Shown: in pieces, positions 8,029 to 17,927 of the stretch
Layout of the letters: every line of letters starts with the position of its first letter
Numbering within the stretch: the stretch's first letter is position 1
NCBI GenBank assembly: GCA_022827785.1
Contig: JAJEIM010000033.1
Location: forward strand, 62,001-126,000
Reading direction: 5' to 3'
DNA: 64,000 nucleotides
From: Acidimicrobiia bacterium
GTDB taxonomy: Bacteria > Actinomycetota > Acidimicrobiia > Spongiisociales > Spongiisociaceae
Program-made: the position numbers and the translations under genes
Notes under the pieces: model-generated
Told to the model about the DNA's origin: nothing
Database searches by the model: none
Seen by the model: only the letters and a program-made list of their open reading frames with translations

Positions 8029-9687
8029 TCAATTGATTCGGTGGTGGCGTTGGGCGTACGCCGGGGAAATGTGGCCGTCGGCCAGGTCGGCCTGGACGGC
8101 TCGGGGGTCTCTCTCGAGGGGGTCGCCGTAGCCGCCTCCGCCGCCGGTGAAGCAGCGGACGGTGTCGCCTTTGCGGAGGGGCATGCGGTTGGTCTTGAGC
8201 CGGCGGACCTCGTCGGGGGTCCCGGGGTTGATGACCACGTCGGGAGGTGCTCCGTCCTTGCCGCCCAGGAGGCCCCAGGCGGGGTTGCCGGAGCGCTCGA
8301 ACCAGAGGCTCAGCTCGGTGTCGGTGGTCATCTCGTACTCCCGGATGATCCCGTTGCCTCCCCGCCACCGGCCGGCGCCGGCGGAGTCCTGGCGGTAGCC
8401 GTAGTCGGTGATCCGCGCGGGGAACTTGGACTCGAACACCTCGATGGGCATGTCGTGGAAGTTGCCCGACAGGGTCCAGATCATCCCGTCCTCGCCGTCT
8501 TGGCCCCGGGAGGCGCCCCATCCGCCCACGTGCGGCTCGTTGTCCAGGAACAACTCGTCGGTGCGGGGGTTGATGCCGGTGAACTGGAACACCATGCCGT
8601 CCCCGTAGTGGGCGGCGGGCACCGTGTCGGCCAGGACGGGGGCAAGAGCCCTGCAGATCAGGTCGATCATCAGGCCCAGGGGGGTGAAGTAGAACTGGCA
8701 GGCGGCCGGGGATCGGGCATGGAGGATCGATCCGGGCAGGGTCTTCACCTCCAAGGGGCGGAAGGTGCCACCGTTGACCGGGTGGTGGGAGTTGAACAGG
8801 TACTTGAAGGCCAGACGGCAGGCTGACAGGGTCTGGACGGCGCCGCAGTTGATGGGGCCCTGGCCGGGGCCGTCCGTCTCGGTGAGGTCGAATAGCAGGC
8901 GCTCCCCCTCCACCGTGATACTGACCTTGATGCGGACCGGGTCGTCTCCCACCCCGTCGGAGTCCAGGAAACCCTCGGCCGTGTAGGTACCGTCGGGAAT
9001 GGCCCGGATGGCTTCGCGGTCGAGTTGCTCGCTCTGGCGGAAGATCTCCTCGGCGGCGGCCTCCACGACATCCCGCCCGTAGCGGTCGAAGAGGGCGCCC
9101 AGGCGGTGCTCGCCGATGGACGCCACCGCGAACTGGGCGGTCATGTCGCCGATAGCGGAGCGGGGGAAGCGCACGTTGCTCTCGATGATGCTCCAGATGT
9201 CCTCTACCGGCTCTCCGTCTCTCACCACCAGGGTGGGGGGCAGGCGGACACCCTCCTGGAAGATCTCGGTGGAATCCATCGGCACCCCCGGGTCCTTGGC
9301 GCCGATGTCCAGCCAGTGGGCCCGGGAGGCGGCGAAGCCGGCCAGGTCGCCCCGGTAGAAGATGGGGGCGAAGACCGTGACATCATGCATGTGGGTGCCG
9401 GTGAGGTAGGCGTCGTTCATGATCCAGATGTCGCCCTGGCCCCACACCGACCTTCCGTACATCTCCTCGGTGGCGAGGGTGCAGGCCTCCAGGTTGCCCA
9501 GGAACAGCGGCACTCCCGAGGACTGGCCCAGCACCCGGTGGTTGCTGTCGATGAGCGCCACCGCGCAGTCCTTGGACTCGTAGATGACCGGCGTGTAGGC
9601 GGAGCGGATCAGCGCCGCGTTCATCTCCTCGGCCGCCATGATGAAGGCGTTACGAAGGATCTCGATGGTGATCGGGTCGGGTCTCAT
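8029..9687 (-). CDS. hyuB: Hydantoinase B / oxoprolinase family subunit (HyuB)
   Basis: A 552-residue protein of the HyuB family, close to the usual 520-600. It opens DPITIEILRNAF, contains SALIRSAYTPVIYES-like sequence and the metal-binding region WGQGDIWIMNDAYLTGTHMHDV. Near the C-terminus it has GAGRWRGGNGIIREYE and the glycine-rich GGGGGYGDPLERDP. With HyuA it forms ATP-dependent ring-opening enzymes acting on N-methylhydantoin, hydantoins or 5-oxoproline. The partner hyuA lies upstream on the same strand, but a CAP-domain lipoprotein gene sits between them. It is probably the last gene of the transport and hydrolysis unit. The exact substrate is not readable. Confidence 0.9.
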   Translation of the reverse strand: MRPDPITIEILRNAFIMAAEEMNAALIRSAYTPVIYESKDCAVALIDSNHRVLGQSSGVPLFLGNLEACTLATEEMYGRSVWGQGDIWIMNDAYLTGTHMHDVTVFAPIFYRGDLAGFAASRAHWLDIGAKDPGVPMDSTEIFQEGVRLPPTLVVRDGEPVEDIWSIIESNVRFPRSAIGDMTAQFAVASIGEHRLGALFDRYGRDVVEAAAEEIFRQSEQLDREAIRAIPDGTYTAEGFLDSDGVGDDPVRIKVSITVEGERLLFDLTETDGPGQGPINCGAVQTLSACRLAFKYLFNSHHPVNGGTFRPLEVKTLPGSILHARSPAACQFYFTPLGLMIDLICRALAPVLADTVPAAHYGDGMVFQFTGINPRTDELFLDNEPHVGGWGASRGQDGEDGMIWTLSGNFHDMPIEVFESKFPARITDYGYRQDSAGAGRWRGGNGIIREYEMTTDTELSLWFERSGNPAWGLLGGKDGAPPDVVINPGTPDEVRRLKTNRMPLRKGDTVRCFTGGGGGYGDPLERDPRAVQADLADGHISPAYAQRHHRIN

Positions 9688-9899
9688 ACCGGTCGGGCTC
9701 CGGGCTTGCTCGCGGGCTTGTGGTCCTACGGTCTGGTCCTCGGCCGGGTACGGGCTCCGGCTTGAGCTGATCCGCGGATGTTAGGCCGGAGAGTAGGCAG
9801 CCTCGTTCGAGGGAGCGACCATGGGCGTCCGGTAGCGTCCGATCGAGCGATCATGGCGGTGTAGGAGCCCGCAGCATTCCTTCGGGTTTCATCGCCCTG

Positions 9900-11960
9900 T
9901 TAACGGACGACCGAGTACATCGACAACTGTTCTGGGTTTCCGCTGTCCGAGACTATGACGATCGTGTACACACCGGGCGCGGCCACGAGGTGCCGGAGGT
10001 CGGCTTCGACCTTGACCCTCCCGTCTTCGTAGACGTTCCATGCTCGGGCCACGACATCCTCCGGTTCCAGATCGACGTAACGTGATCCGGCGGGTGGCGG
10101 CTTGAACACCCGTGCCACCGGCCCGACATTCGCACAGTCATCCGTGAAGCCACCCCCCACGCAGTAGGCGGTCAGCCGGGTGATCTCCTCGGGGCGTTTC
10201 GGCGTCGGCGGCGGGTCGTAGAAGACGAAGATGTGACCTATCCCGAGACCGGTCAGCGGCCGGAACCACAGTTCGAGTATCCCGCCGTCGAGAGACGGGG
10301 GCACCACATGAGTGAGCCTCTTGTATTCGAAGTGCTGGTAGAAGGCAACATGGTCGTCACTGAAGGCTATGCCGATGTTGACCGTGTCGTAGGCCGGGTC
10401 GATTATGACATCGCGATGGCCCCAGTTCGCATGGGCATCGTCATACACCATGGACCATTGCAGGGTCTCGATCGAGTCGAGTACATCGATCTCGCCGCAG
10501 ACGACCGTCGGCTGATCACAGTTCTCGGATCCGGTGGCCCGTCCTGATGCGTTCTCGGCTATCACACCGGCGCCGCCGGTTTGCGTGTACAGCATGTAGG
10601 GCTTCATTCCCCCGGAGGTCCAGTGTCCTGCCAGGTATCCGCTACGTAGCGAGTCCTCGGCATGGATCTGCGCGGCCGGGTTTGTCCCGAGCCGGACGGG
10701 CGGCGCGCCATAGGATCGGCGATCCTCGTTTATCAGCTCCAGGGCGAAGGCGCGCAGGTCCTCCAGCTTGAGGACCTCGTCGCGAGCGTCTTGCGTGGTA
10801 CTCGGATCCGACCTCAGCGCAGTGGGTTCATCCAGGATGAGGAAGTACTGGCTCGCCGGTATCTCCGAGCCCGCCCACACGACCATCCCGTACAGTCCGG
10901 GGCCGGACAGCCTTCCCGCTACGGACGCGACGATCGAGGTCGAGCCACCTTCCGTCGACCAGTGGTCAGCAACAATGGACCGGTCGTCCGGGAGAGTGAT
11001 TATCTGGCCGCTCCCGGGTGGTTCGAATATGGAAAGCACTCTGGTGCGTACCAGGGCCGATCCGGGAGAAGGAGGCTGCGGGTAGTGGTAGATGTCGACA
11101 TTCTCGATCGCACCGGCGCCATCGAATGGCAGGAGGTCAACGCTCAGGAGCCCATCCGATACCGAGGGCTCCTCGAGATATGCGACGCTCTGATGTTCCA
11201 GCTGGAGGACGATGACCAGCGTGTATTCCGAGTACGCGACTCCTACATGCAGGGCTTCCCAGTCCGGAAACAGCAAGCTCGCTGTGTCGTGAGCGGAGGC
11301 CGCGTCCAGGCGGGTCCCGATATAGGTCGCCAGGGCACCTGCTGCGTCCGTCCTCTCACACACGACGAGAGCGGACCTGCACTGATCCAACGACTCCGCA
11401 TCGAAGTACCCGCTGATCTGTCCCGACGAGATGAGGGCTCCGCGGCCGCCGGTCGCCGTGTACAGCGCCTCCATCGGCAGCCCGTCCTGCGTGTAGTCGA
11501 GCATGGCGAGGTTCGCGAGGGACTCCTCGGCCGCAAGCTGAGCGGCCAGACTGTCACCGACTGCCAACGGAGAACGCCCCAATCCCATCCTCCGCTCGTT
11601 AACGAGGTCCACCGCCAGGGCCCGAAGCGGGGCAACCTCGCTTAGCGGGGTGGAAACCTCGCCGAACGTGACATCCAGACGCCGAGATCCAGAGCCGCTG
11701 CTGTCGCTCGATGAAGGTCTCCGGGCCTGATCCGGCTCCTCATCGGGTGAGGCCGGGATGTTGACATCGGTCGATGCGGACACTTGTTCCCGGCTGGACT
11801 CGGCGGGAGAGGCCGAGCTGTTGACATCGGTCGATGCGGATACCTGTTCCCGACTGGACTCAGCGGAGCCGTCGAACGTGACAACCCGGCTGTCACCGCC
11901 GCACGCCAGGGCCAACAACGCGAACACGAGACCCAGACAGACCCACCTTCCTGCCCTCAT
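9900..11960 (-). CDS. Secreted lipoprotein with two CAP/SCP-like domains
   Basis: A 686-residue exported protein. The signal peptide ends in the lipobox LALAC, followed by a Ser/Thr/Glu linker (residues 30-90) built from two 20-residue repeats. Two CAP (SCP/PR1) domains follow. The first, from about residue 105, is divergent (LVNERRMGLGRSPLAV). The second, from about residue 405, keeps LINEDRRSYGAPPVRL, a HAEDS helix and a late HANWGHRDVIIDP box. A beta-rich segment follows each domain. CAP proteins are secreted with varied binding or protease-like roles. Its place between hyuA and hyuB on the same strand is unusual. ATG 11960 has GGTGAGGA upstream. Confidence 0.75.
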   Translation of the reverse strand: MRAGRWVCLGLVFALLALACGGDSRVVTFDGSAESSREQVSASTDVNSSASPAESSREQVSASTDVNIPASPDEEPDQARRPSSSDSSGSGSRRLDVTFGEVSTPLSEVAPLRALAVDLVNERRMGLGRSPLAVGDSLAAQLAAEESLANLAMLDYTQDGLPMEALYTATGGRGALISSGQISGYFDAESLDQCRSALVVCERTDAAGALATYIGTRLDAASAHDTASLLFPDWEALHVGVAYSEYTLVIVLQLEHQSVAYLEEPSVSDGLLSVDLLPFDGAGAIENVDIYHYPQPPSPGSALVRTRVLSIFEPPGSGQIITLPDDRSIVADHWSTEGGSTSIVASVAGRLSGPGLYGMVVWAGSEIPASQYFLILDEPTALRSDPSTTQDARDEVLKLEDLRAFALELINEDRRSYGAPPVRLGTNPAAQIHAEDSLRSGYLAGHWTSGGMKPYMLYTQTGGAGVIAENASGRATGSENCDQPTVVCGEIDVLDSIETLQWSMVYDDAHANWGHRDVIIDPAYDTVNIGIAFSDDHVAFYQHFEYKRLTHVVPPSLDGGILELWFRPLTGLGIGHIFVFYDPPPTPKRPEEITRLTAYCVGGGFTDDCANVGPVARVFKPPPAGSRYVDLEPEDVVARAWNVYEDGRVKVEADLRHLVAAPGVYTIVIVSDSGNPEQLSMYSVVR
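11749..11868. repeat. Two tandem 60-bp repeats inside the CAP lipoprotein gene
   Basis: Copies at 11749-11808 and 11809-11868 are nearly identical and in frame. They encode two 20-residue Ser/Thr-rich linker units around SSREQVSASTDVN, just after the lipid-anchor cysteine. Confidence 0.85.
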
Positions 11961-12051
11961 TCCTCACCGTCCGATGGCTGCCTGGCATGCCCGGATGACT
12001 CCGGTGAACGCCACAGTCCGCCGGTTCCGGCTGGCGGTGGTGTAGAACAGG

Positions 12052-14091
12052 CTAAAGGGGAGGCGCCTTGATCACTAGGCAGCCGTACTCGTCGATGGTG
12101 GCGGTGCCTTCGGGGGGGATGACGGTGGTGGCGGTGGCTTCCTCCACGATGGCGGGGCCGGCGATGGCGTGGCCGGGCATGAGGGACTCGCGGTGGAAGC
12201 GGGCGGTGGGGTAGGAACCCGAGGCGAACAGGACCGGCGTGGTCTTGGACGGCGCATCGGAGGGGTCGTGCGGCCGGTAGCCGGGCTGGAGGAGGGGGCG
12301 TCCCACGTCGCCCAGGGCGGTGAGCCTCAGGTTCACGGTCTCCAGCGAGGCCTCCGGGTTGGAGTGGCCATACCGGGCGCGGTAGGTGTCCTCGAAGCGC
12401 TGGCGCAGGGTGGCGAGATGGCCGTCGGGAGAGGGGGAGGCATGGTTGGGGAGGGTGACGGTGAGGGTGTGCTCCTGCCCCTGGTAGCGCATGTCCAGGC
12501 GCCGCACCAGGGAGATGCGGTCGTGGCCCACGCCCTCTCCGAGCAGGCTGGAGACGGCCCTCTCGCCGAGATCGGTGAAACGGGCTTCCACTTCGGTGGT
12601 GTCTAGGTCGGCGAAGTCGCGGAAGAAGGCCTCGCTGAAGTCCTGGCGGACCGCCGACTGCAGCATCCCCCAAGCGGAGAAACCACCCGGGTCTGGGGGG
12701 ACGATCACCTCGGCGATGCCCAGCTCCTGGGCGAGCGCCACGGCGTGCATGGGGCCGGCGCCCCCGAAGGCCACCAGGCTGAACTCCCGCGGCTCGATGC
12801 CGCGCTCCACGGTGAGGGTCCGGATCGCCTGGGACATCTTGGCGTTGATCACCTCGATGATCCCCAGGGCCAGCCTCTCCCCGTCCATGCCGAGCTTCGT
12901 CCCCAGATCATCGAGGGCCTTTCCGGCAGCATCGACGTCGAGGGTGAGGTTGCCGCCCAGGAAGTAGCCGGGGTCGATCCTCCCCAGGTAGAGGTTGGCG
13001 TCGGTGACGGTGGGCTGGGTTCCTCCCCGGCCGTAGCAGGCAGGACCGGGATGGGCGCCGGCGCTCTCGGGTCCCACCCGCAGGCCGCCGGCCTCCAGGT
13101 AGGCGAGGGATCCGCCCCCGGCCCCGATGGTATGGATATCGACCACGGGCATCAGCACCGGCAGGCCCTCCAGCAGGGCGGAGGGGGAGCTGTCGGCGTG
13201 GCCATCGGTGATCAGGCTCACGTCGAAGCTGGTCCCGCCGAGGTCGATGCAGATCAGGTTGGGCCGGTCCAGCACTTCGGCGAGGGCGACGCCTCCGGCA
13301 GCTCCTCCGACAGGGCCGGACAGGAGGGTCTGGAGAGGCCGCTCGGACGCGGCGCCGGCCGAGATCACGCCCCCGTTGGACTGCATCACCCGCAGCGGCG
13401 CCTCCATCCCCTGGTCGCTGAGGCGGGTGGAGAGGTCGGCCATGTAGCGGGAGACGGCGGGCGCGATGTAGGCGTCCATCACCGCCGACGCGGTCCGCTC
13501 GTACTCGCGCCACTCGGACGCCACCTGGTGGGAGAGGGATATCGAGACTCCGGGTAGCAGGTCCCCGAGGATGTCGGCGGCGGCCAGCTCGTGGGCGGGG
13601 TCGACGTAGGAGAACAGGAAGGCGACGGCCACCGAGCGGACGTCCTCCGACCGGATGCGCTCGGCCGCTAGGCGCAGGTCCTCGAGGTCGAGGGGCGCCA
13701 ACTCGTTGCCGTCGCAGTCGAGCCGCCCGCCGACGGGGATGATGTCTCGGCGGGGGATGAGCGGGACGGGCTTGCGGTAGCGGATGTTGAACATGTCCAG
13801 GCGGTTGCCCCTGGCGATGTGGTAGATGTCGCTGGCGCCCCTGGTGGCCAGGAGGATCACCCGCTCGCCCCGCCGCTGGAGGAAGGCGTTGAGGCCCACC
13901 GTGGAGCCGTGCACGAAGGACTCGACCCCGGACGGGTCGTCGACCACCAGCCCCAGCGCGTCCATCACCCCTCCGGCCAGGTCGTCACCGCGGCTGGGGG
14001 CCTTGGCGGTGGTGTACCTACCGAGGTCCGGGTCGAACACCACCACATCGGTGAAGGTGCCGCCGATGTCGGTTGCTACCCGGAGCTTCAA
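12052..14091 (-). CDS. hyuA: Hydantoinase A / N-methylhydantoinase subunit (HyuA)
   Basis: A 679-residue HyuA-family subunit. The N-terminal ASKHA phosphate loop reads TDIGGTFTDVVVF; a second nucleotide motif LICIDLGGTSFDVSLI and IHTIGAGGGS follow mid-protein. AFGGAGPMHAVALAQELGI near residue 460 is the usual C-terminal domain signature. It couples ATP hydrolysis to opening of a cyclic amide together with HyuB. The start is TTG 14091, whose TTGA overlaps the stop of the upstream OppF gene, so translation is coupled to the transporter. This makes it likely that the transporter imports the substrate of this enzyme or a related peptide-like compound. Confidence 0.9.
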   Translation of the reverse strand: MKLRVATDIGGTFTDVVVFDPDLGRYTTAKAPSRGDDLAGGVMDALGLVVDDPSGVESFVHGSTVGLNAFLQRRGERVILLATRGASDIYHIARGNRLDMFNIRYRKPVPLIPRRDIIPVGGRLDCDGNELAPLDLEDLRLAAERIRSEDVRSVAVAFLFSYVDPAHELAAADILGDLLPGVSISLSHQVASEWREYERTASAVMDAYIAPAVSRYMADLSTRLSDQGMEAPLRVMQSNGGVISAGAASERPLQTLLSGPVGGAAGGVALAEVLDRPNLICIDLGGTSFDVSLITDGHADSSPSALLEGLPVLMPVVDIHTIGAGGGSLAYLEAGGLRVGPESAGAHPGPACYGRGGTQPTVTDANLYLGRIDPGYFLGGNLTLDVDAAGKALDDLGTKLGMDGERLALGIIEVINAKMSQAIRTLTVERGIEPREFSLVAFGGAGPMHAVALAQELGIAEVIVPPDPGGFSAWGMLQSAVRQDFSEAFFRDFADLDTTEVEARFTDLGERAVSSLLGEGVGHDRISLVRRLDMRYQGQEHTLTVTLPNHASPSPDGHLATLRQRFEDTYRARYGHSNPEASLETVNLRLTALGDVGRPLLQPGYRPHDPSDAPSKTTPVLFASGSYPTARFHRESLMPGHAIAGPAIVEEATATTVIPPEGTATIDEYGCLVIKAPPL

Positions 14092-15056
14092 ATCCGCTTC
14101 CAGCAGGCGACGCGGTGCTGGGCGCCGATGTCCACCAGCTCCTGGGGCGTGTCGGCGCAGACATCCTCGGAGATCGGGCACCTCCCGTAGAGCGGACAGC
14201 CGGGAGCACGGTCCAGGGCGGAGGGCTGCTCTCCGACCAGGTAGACGTGGTCGGTCTTGTGGGCGGGGTCGGGACGGGGAGCCGCCCGGAGCAACGCCTC
14301 CGTGTACGGATGGCGGGGCGAGGCGAAAATCTCGGCGGCCGGCCCGGACTCCACCACCTTCCCCAGGTACATGACGGCCAGGTCGTGGGCGATGTAGCGG
14401 ACCACCGACAGGTCGTGGGAGATGAACAGGTAGGAGATGTCCATCTCCTCCTGGAGCGACTGCAACAGCAGCAGGATCTGCGACTGGACCGACATGTCGA
14501 GCGACGAGGTCGGTTCGTCCAGCACCACCAGGGCGGGCCGGGTGATCATCGCCCGGGCGATGCCCACCCGCTGGGCCTGGCCTCCGGAGAGTTCGTGGGG
14601 GTAGCGGCGGGCGTGCTCGGGGCTGAGACCCACCCGCTCCAGCATGTCGGCCACCCGCCCGGAGGCCTGTTTCATGGTGAGGCCATCGTGCAGCAGCAGC
14701 GGCTCGGCCACGGTCCGGCCCACCGTCTGCCAGGGCGAGAGCGAGTCGTAGGGGTCCTGGAAGACGATCTGCATCCGGCCCCGCACGTCCTCGAGTTCGG
14801 CCCCTTCCATGGCGGTGATGTCGGTGTCCTCCAGGAGCACCGTTCCCCGGGTGGGCTCCAGCAACCGCAGGATCAACCGGGCCAGGGTGGTCTTGCCCGA
14901 TCCCGACTCGCCCACCACCGCCAGGGTCCTTCCGGGAGGGATGGAGAGGGTGACGTCGTCGACCGCCTTGAGGTCGGCGTGACGGAATCCGCCGGTCTTG
15001 ATCCTGAAGACCTTGGTGAGGTCCCGGATCGCCAGGGTGTCTGCGGCGCCGGTCAT
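14088..15056 (-). CDS. Oligopeptide-type ABC transporter ATPase (OppF-like)
   Basis: A 322-residue ATPase with Walker A GESGSGKT, Q-loop FQDPYDSLSP, signature LSGGQAQRV, Walker B LVVLDEPTSSLD and switch His ISHDLSV. The C-terminal oligopeptide-transporter extension has the Cys cluster GCPLYGRCPISEDVC. It would energise import of peptides or related amides. Start ATG 15056 overlaps the preceding OppD stop (ATGA), and the stop overlaps the hyuA start. Confidence 0.92.
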   Translation of the reverse strand: MTGAADTLAIRDLTKVFRIKTGGFRHADLKAVDDVTLSIPPGRTLAVVGESGSGKTTLARLILRLLEPTRGTVLLEDTDITAMEGAELEDVRGRMQIVFQDPYDSLSPWQTVGRTVAEPLLLHDGLTMKQASGRVADMLERVGLSPEHARRYPHELSGGQAQRVGIARAMITRPALVVLDEPTSSLDMSVQSQILLLLQSLQEEMDISYLFISHDLSVVRYIAHDLAVMYLGKVVESGPAAEIFASPRHPYTEALLRAAPRPDPAHKTDHVYLVGEQPSALDRAPGCPLYGRCPISEDVCADTPQELVDIGAQHRVACWKRI

Positions 15057-16012
15057 CGCGGGACCACCCCGGCGGTGACGGGATGGTGGCAGAAGGCGAC
15101 CTGCCCGGACTGGTTCACCAGGGGAGGCTCCCGGTCGAAGCAGCCGGGGCCGGCCCGGAAGCAGCGGGGGGCGAAGGCGCAGGCGGCCAGATGGTCGCCG
15201 GGGTTGGGGACGCGGCCGGGCACCTCCCGGGGGGTGCCACCCGAGTCGAGCGAAGTGGCGATGGAGACCAGCCGGTTGGCGTAGGGATGCAGGGCCCCGC
15301 GGTATATCTCTGCCGTGGCGCCCACGTTCACCACCCGCCCCGCGTACATGACCGCCACCCGGTCGCAGACATCGGCCACCACCCCCAGGTCGTGGGTGAT
15401 CAGCATCCCGGCCGCATTGCGCTCGGAGATCACCTCGCCCAGCAGCCTGAGTATCTCGGCCTGGATGGTGACGTCGAGGCCGGTGGTGGGCTCGTCCGCG
15501 ATGATCAGCTCGGGCTCTCCGGCCAGGGCGATGGCGATGCACACCCGCTGGCACATCCCGCCCGACAGCTCGTGGGGGAACGACCGGTACACCCGCTCGG
15601 GATCGGTGATGCGCACCGAGCGCAGCAGGTCGAGGGCCTCGCCCCTTGCCTCCCGCCTGCCCATGTCCCGGAGGCGGCGGAGGGTGGCGGACAGCTGGTT
15701 GCCGACCCGGAACACCGGGTTGAGGCTGCCTCGGGGCCGCTGGGGGACGAATCCGATCCGGTGGCCGCGGGCCTCCTGGCGCGCCTTGGGGGGGATGAAG
15801 TCCTGCCCGGCGAAGGTGCAGGTGGCGAAGGAGGCGGTCGCTTTCGCCGGCAGCAGGTCGAGAACGGACCGGGCCGTCATCGACTTGCCGGCTCCGGTCT
15901 CCCCCACCACGCCCAGGATCTCCCCCGGCTTCACTTCCATGTCGACCCCGCGGAGGATGGGGAGGCCGGCGATCGACACCTCGAGGCCCCGGACTTCGAG
16001 GAGGGCGCTCAT
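15053..16012 (-). CDS. Oligopeptide-type ABC transporter ATPase (OppD-like)
   Basis: A 319-residue ATPase, the partner of the OppF-like subunit. Walker A is GETGAGKS, the signature LSGGMCQRV, Walker B LIIADEPTTGLD, and the switch region ITHDLGVVAD. A C-terminal CAFAPRCFRAGPGC segment is typical of OppD/DppD. ATG 16012 overlaps the OppC stop by four bases, so the cassette is translated as one coupled unit. The longer open frame upstream to 16540 is a shadow of the permease gene. Confidence 0.92.
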   Translation of the reverse strand: MSALLEVRGLEVSIAGLPILRGVDMEVKPGEILGVVGETGAGKSMTARSVLDLLPAKATASFATCTFAGQDFIPPKARQEARGHRIGFVPQRPRGSLNPVFRVGNQLSATLRRLRDMGRREARGEALDLLRSVRITDPERVYRSFPHELSGGMCQRVCIAIALAGEPELIIADEPTTGLDVTIQAEILRLLGEVISERNAAGMLITHDLGVVADVCDRVAVMYAGRVVNVGATAEIYRGALHPYANRLVSIATSLDSGGTPREVPGRVPNPGDHLAACAFAPRCFRAGPGCFDREPPLVNQSGQVAFCHHPVTAGVVPR

Positions 16013-16839
16013 CGTGACTTCCTCCGGGTGGGCTCCACGAGGTCGGCCACCGACTCGCCGATGAGGATCAGGGAGAAGGCGGTTATGGCGATGGCGATCC
16101 CGGGGAAGACCGGTATCCACCAGCTGCCTCCCCTCCTCATCTCGGGTATGCCTTCTGCGATCATCGCTCCCCACTCGGGTTCGGGGAGCGGCACGCCCAG
16201 GCCGATGAAGCCCAGGGCGGCGGCGAGCAGGACCGCCCAGCCGCAGCTGACCGCCGCCTGCGTGACCACCGTGCCGACCGTGCCGGGGGCGATGTAACGC
16301 ACCAGGATCTTGGACCGCGAGTTGCCCACCGCCCGGCCGGCCTCCACGTAGGCGTGCTCGCGGAGCGAGCGGACCTCGGCCCGCACCAGGCGGACGAAGG
16401 TGGGCACGCCCACGATCCCGATCACCAGGATGAGGTTGCGGACTCCCTGGCCGAGGGCGGACAGGACGCCGATCGCCAGCACGAGAGCAGGAAAGGCCTG
16501 GACCACGTCCAGGCAGCGCATGGTCACCGAGTCGCCCCACCCGCCGACATAGCCGACCAGCAGTCCGATCGGGTGACCTATGGCGATGGAGAGAGCCACG
16601 GCGGAGACCGCGATCAGCAGGTCGTGGCGGGCGGCGTAGACGACCCGGGCGAAGACGTCGAACCCGAGGCTGGCCGTTCCGAACCAGTGGTCGGCCGACG
16701 GCGGGACGAACTGGTTGGTCAGGTCGATCGCCAGCGGATCGTTGCGGGCGATGAGCGGGGCGAAGACCGCCACGGCCACCATGAACCCGAACATGGTCAG
16801 CCCGATGATCAGCCGCGCGTCGTACTTGCGGGCGTTCAC
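16009..16839 (-). CDS. Oligopeptide-type ABC transporter permease (OppC-like)
   Basis: A 276-residue membrane protein with five or six hydrophobic segments. The first lies at about residues 10-30, followed by the OppC-type extracytoplasmic loop (DHWFGTASLGFDVFARVVY). The cytoplasmic coupling (EAA) motif is near EAGRAVGNSRSKILVRYIAP. It pairs with the OppB-like permease directly upstream, with an ATGA overlap at 16836-16839. Confidence 0.92.
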   Translation of the reverse strand: MNARKYDARLIIGLTMFGFMVAVAVFAPLIARNDPLAIDLTNQFVPPSADHWFGTASLGFDVFARVVYAARHDLLIAVSAVALSIAIGHPIGLLVGYVGGWGDSVTMRCLDVVQAFPALVLAIGVLSALGQGVRNLILVIGIVGVPTFVRLVRAEVRSLREHAYVEAGRAVGNSRSKILVRYIAPGTVGTVVTQAAVSCGWAVLLAAALGFIGLGVPLPEPEWGAMIAEGIPEMRRGGSWWIPVFPGIAIAITAFSLILIGESVADLVEPTRRKSR

Positions 16840-17879
16840 TTCAGCCTCACTCGCGGATCGATCAGTGACTGCACCAGGTCGACCGCCAGGAACACCACCG
16901 TGTAGGTGACGGCGGACAGCAGGACGTACGCCTGGATGGCCGGGTAGTCGGTGTTGATGAGGGAGTTATAGCCGTACAGGCCCACTCCAGGCCAGGAGAA
17001 CACCCTCTCCACCAGCACCGCCCCACCGATCATGTATCCGGCGATCAGTCCGGCCATTGTCACCGCGCCCGGCAGCGCATTGCGGAGAACGTACTTCAGG
17101 TAGAGCGGCGCCCCCCGCAGGCCGGCGGCACGGCCGAAGGCGATGTAGTCGGAGTTGAGCACCGACAGGGTGGCGTTGCGGGTGAGCCGCAGGATGGGGG
17201 CGACGGCCGGGAACCCGATCGCCACCATCGGCAGGAGCAGGTGTTTGACCGCCGTCCGGAATGTCTCCCAGTCGCCGCTCACCAGTGAATCGATGACGTA
17301 CAGGCCGGTGGGGCCATCAGGGGTCGTCGCGCCGATCGGAAGGCGTCCCACCGGTCCGGGTAGCCATTCGAGGACTATGAAGAAGATCAGCAGGAGGATC
17401 ATGGCCAGCCAGAAGTCGGGTACCGCAACCCCCAGGGTCGAGATGAAACGGCAGAACTTGTCCAGCAGCTTGCCCTTTCGCACCGCCGCCCATACCCCTA
17501 GGGGCAGAGCCACGACCAGGGCGAACAGCATCCCGGCGGCCACCATCTCGATGGTCGCCGGAAGCCTGGCGCCAACGTCCTGGGCGACCGAGAACCCGGT
17601 GCGGATCGACTCGCCGAGATCTCCCCGGATCAGCCCGCCGCCGCCTGGTTCCCCGAGGCAGGTCTGGCCGATCATGTAGACGCAGTACTGCACGGGCAGC
17701 GACTCGTTGAGTCCCAGACGTTCCCGGATGGCCTCCACCTGGGCTTCGGAGGCGTTGATGCCCGCGTACTGGCGGGCCGGATCCCCGGGAAGGGCATGGG
17801 AGACGACGAAGGCCAGCAGGGTGACCCCGAGCAGGATCGGGATCAGGGCTGCCAGCCTCCGGGTCATGTAAGAGAGCAT
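16836..17879 (-). CDS. Oligopeptide-type ABC transporter permease (OppB-like)
   Basis: A 347-residue integral membrane protein. It opens with the OppB pattern (MTRRLAALIPILLGVTLLAF, HALPGDPAR), and the EAA coupling motif is in FGRAAGLRGAPLYLKYVLRNA. It ends with DLVQSLIDPRVRLK, also typical. AGGGAGA lies directly before the ATG. The gene is separated from the upstream binding-protein gene by 113 bases that carry a strong hairpin. Confidence 0.92.
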   Translation of the reverse strand: MLSYMTRRLAALIPILLGVTLLAFVVSHALPGDPARQYAGINASEAQVEAIRERLGLNESLPVQYCVYMIGQTCLGEPGGGGLIRGDLGESIRTGFSVAQDVGARLPATIEMVAAGMLFALVVALPLGVWAAVRKGKLLDKFCRFISTLGVAVPDFWLAMILLLIFFIVLEWLPGPVGRLPIGATTPDGPTGLYVIDSLVSGDWETFRTAVKHLLLPMVAIGFPAVAPILRLTRNATLSVLNSDYIAFGRAAGLRGAPLYLKYVLRNALPGAVTMAGLIAGYMIGGAVLVERVFSWPGVGLYGYNSLINTDYPAIQAYVLLSAVTYTVVFLAVDLVQSLIDPRVRLK

Positions 17880-17927
17880 CTTCTCCCTACCGCGGCGTTA
17901 CAACACCGGCTACCCCCTGCATGGGGA

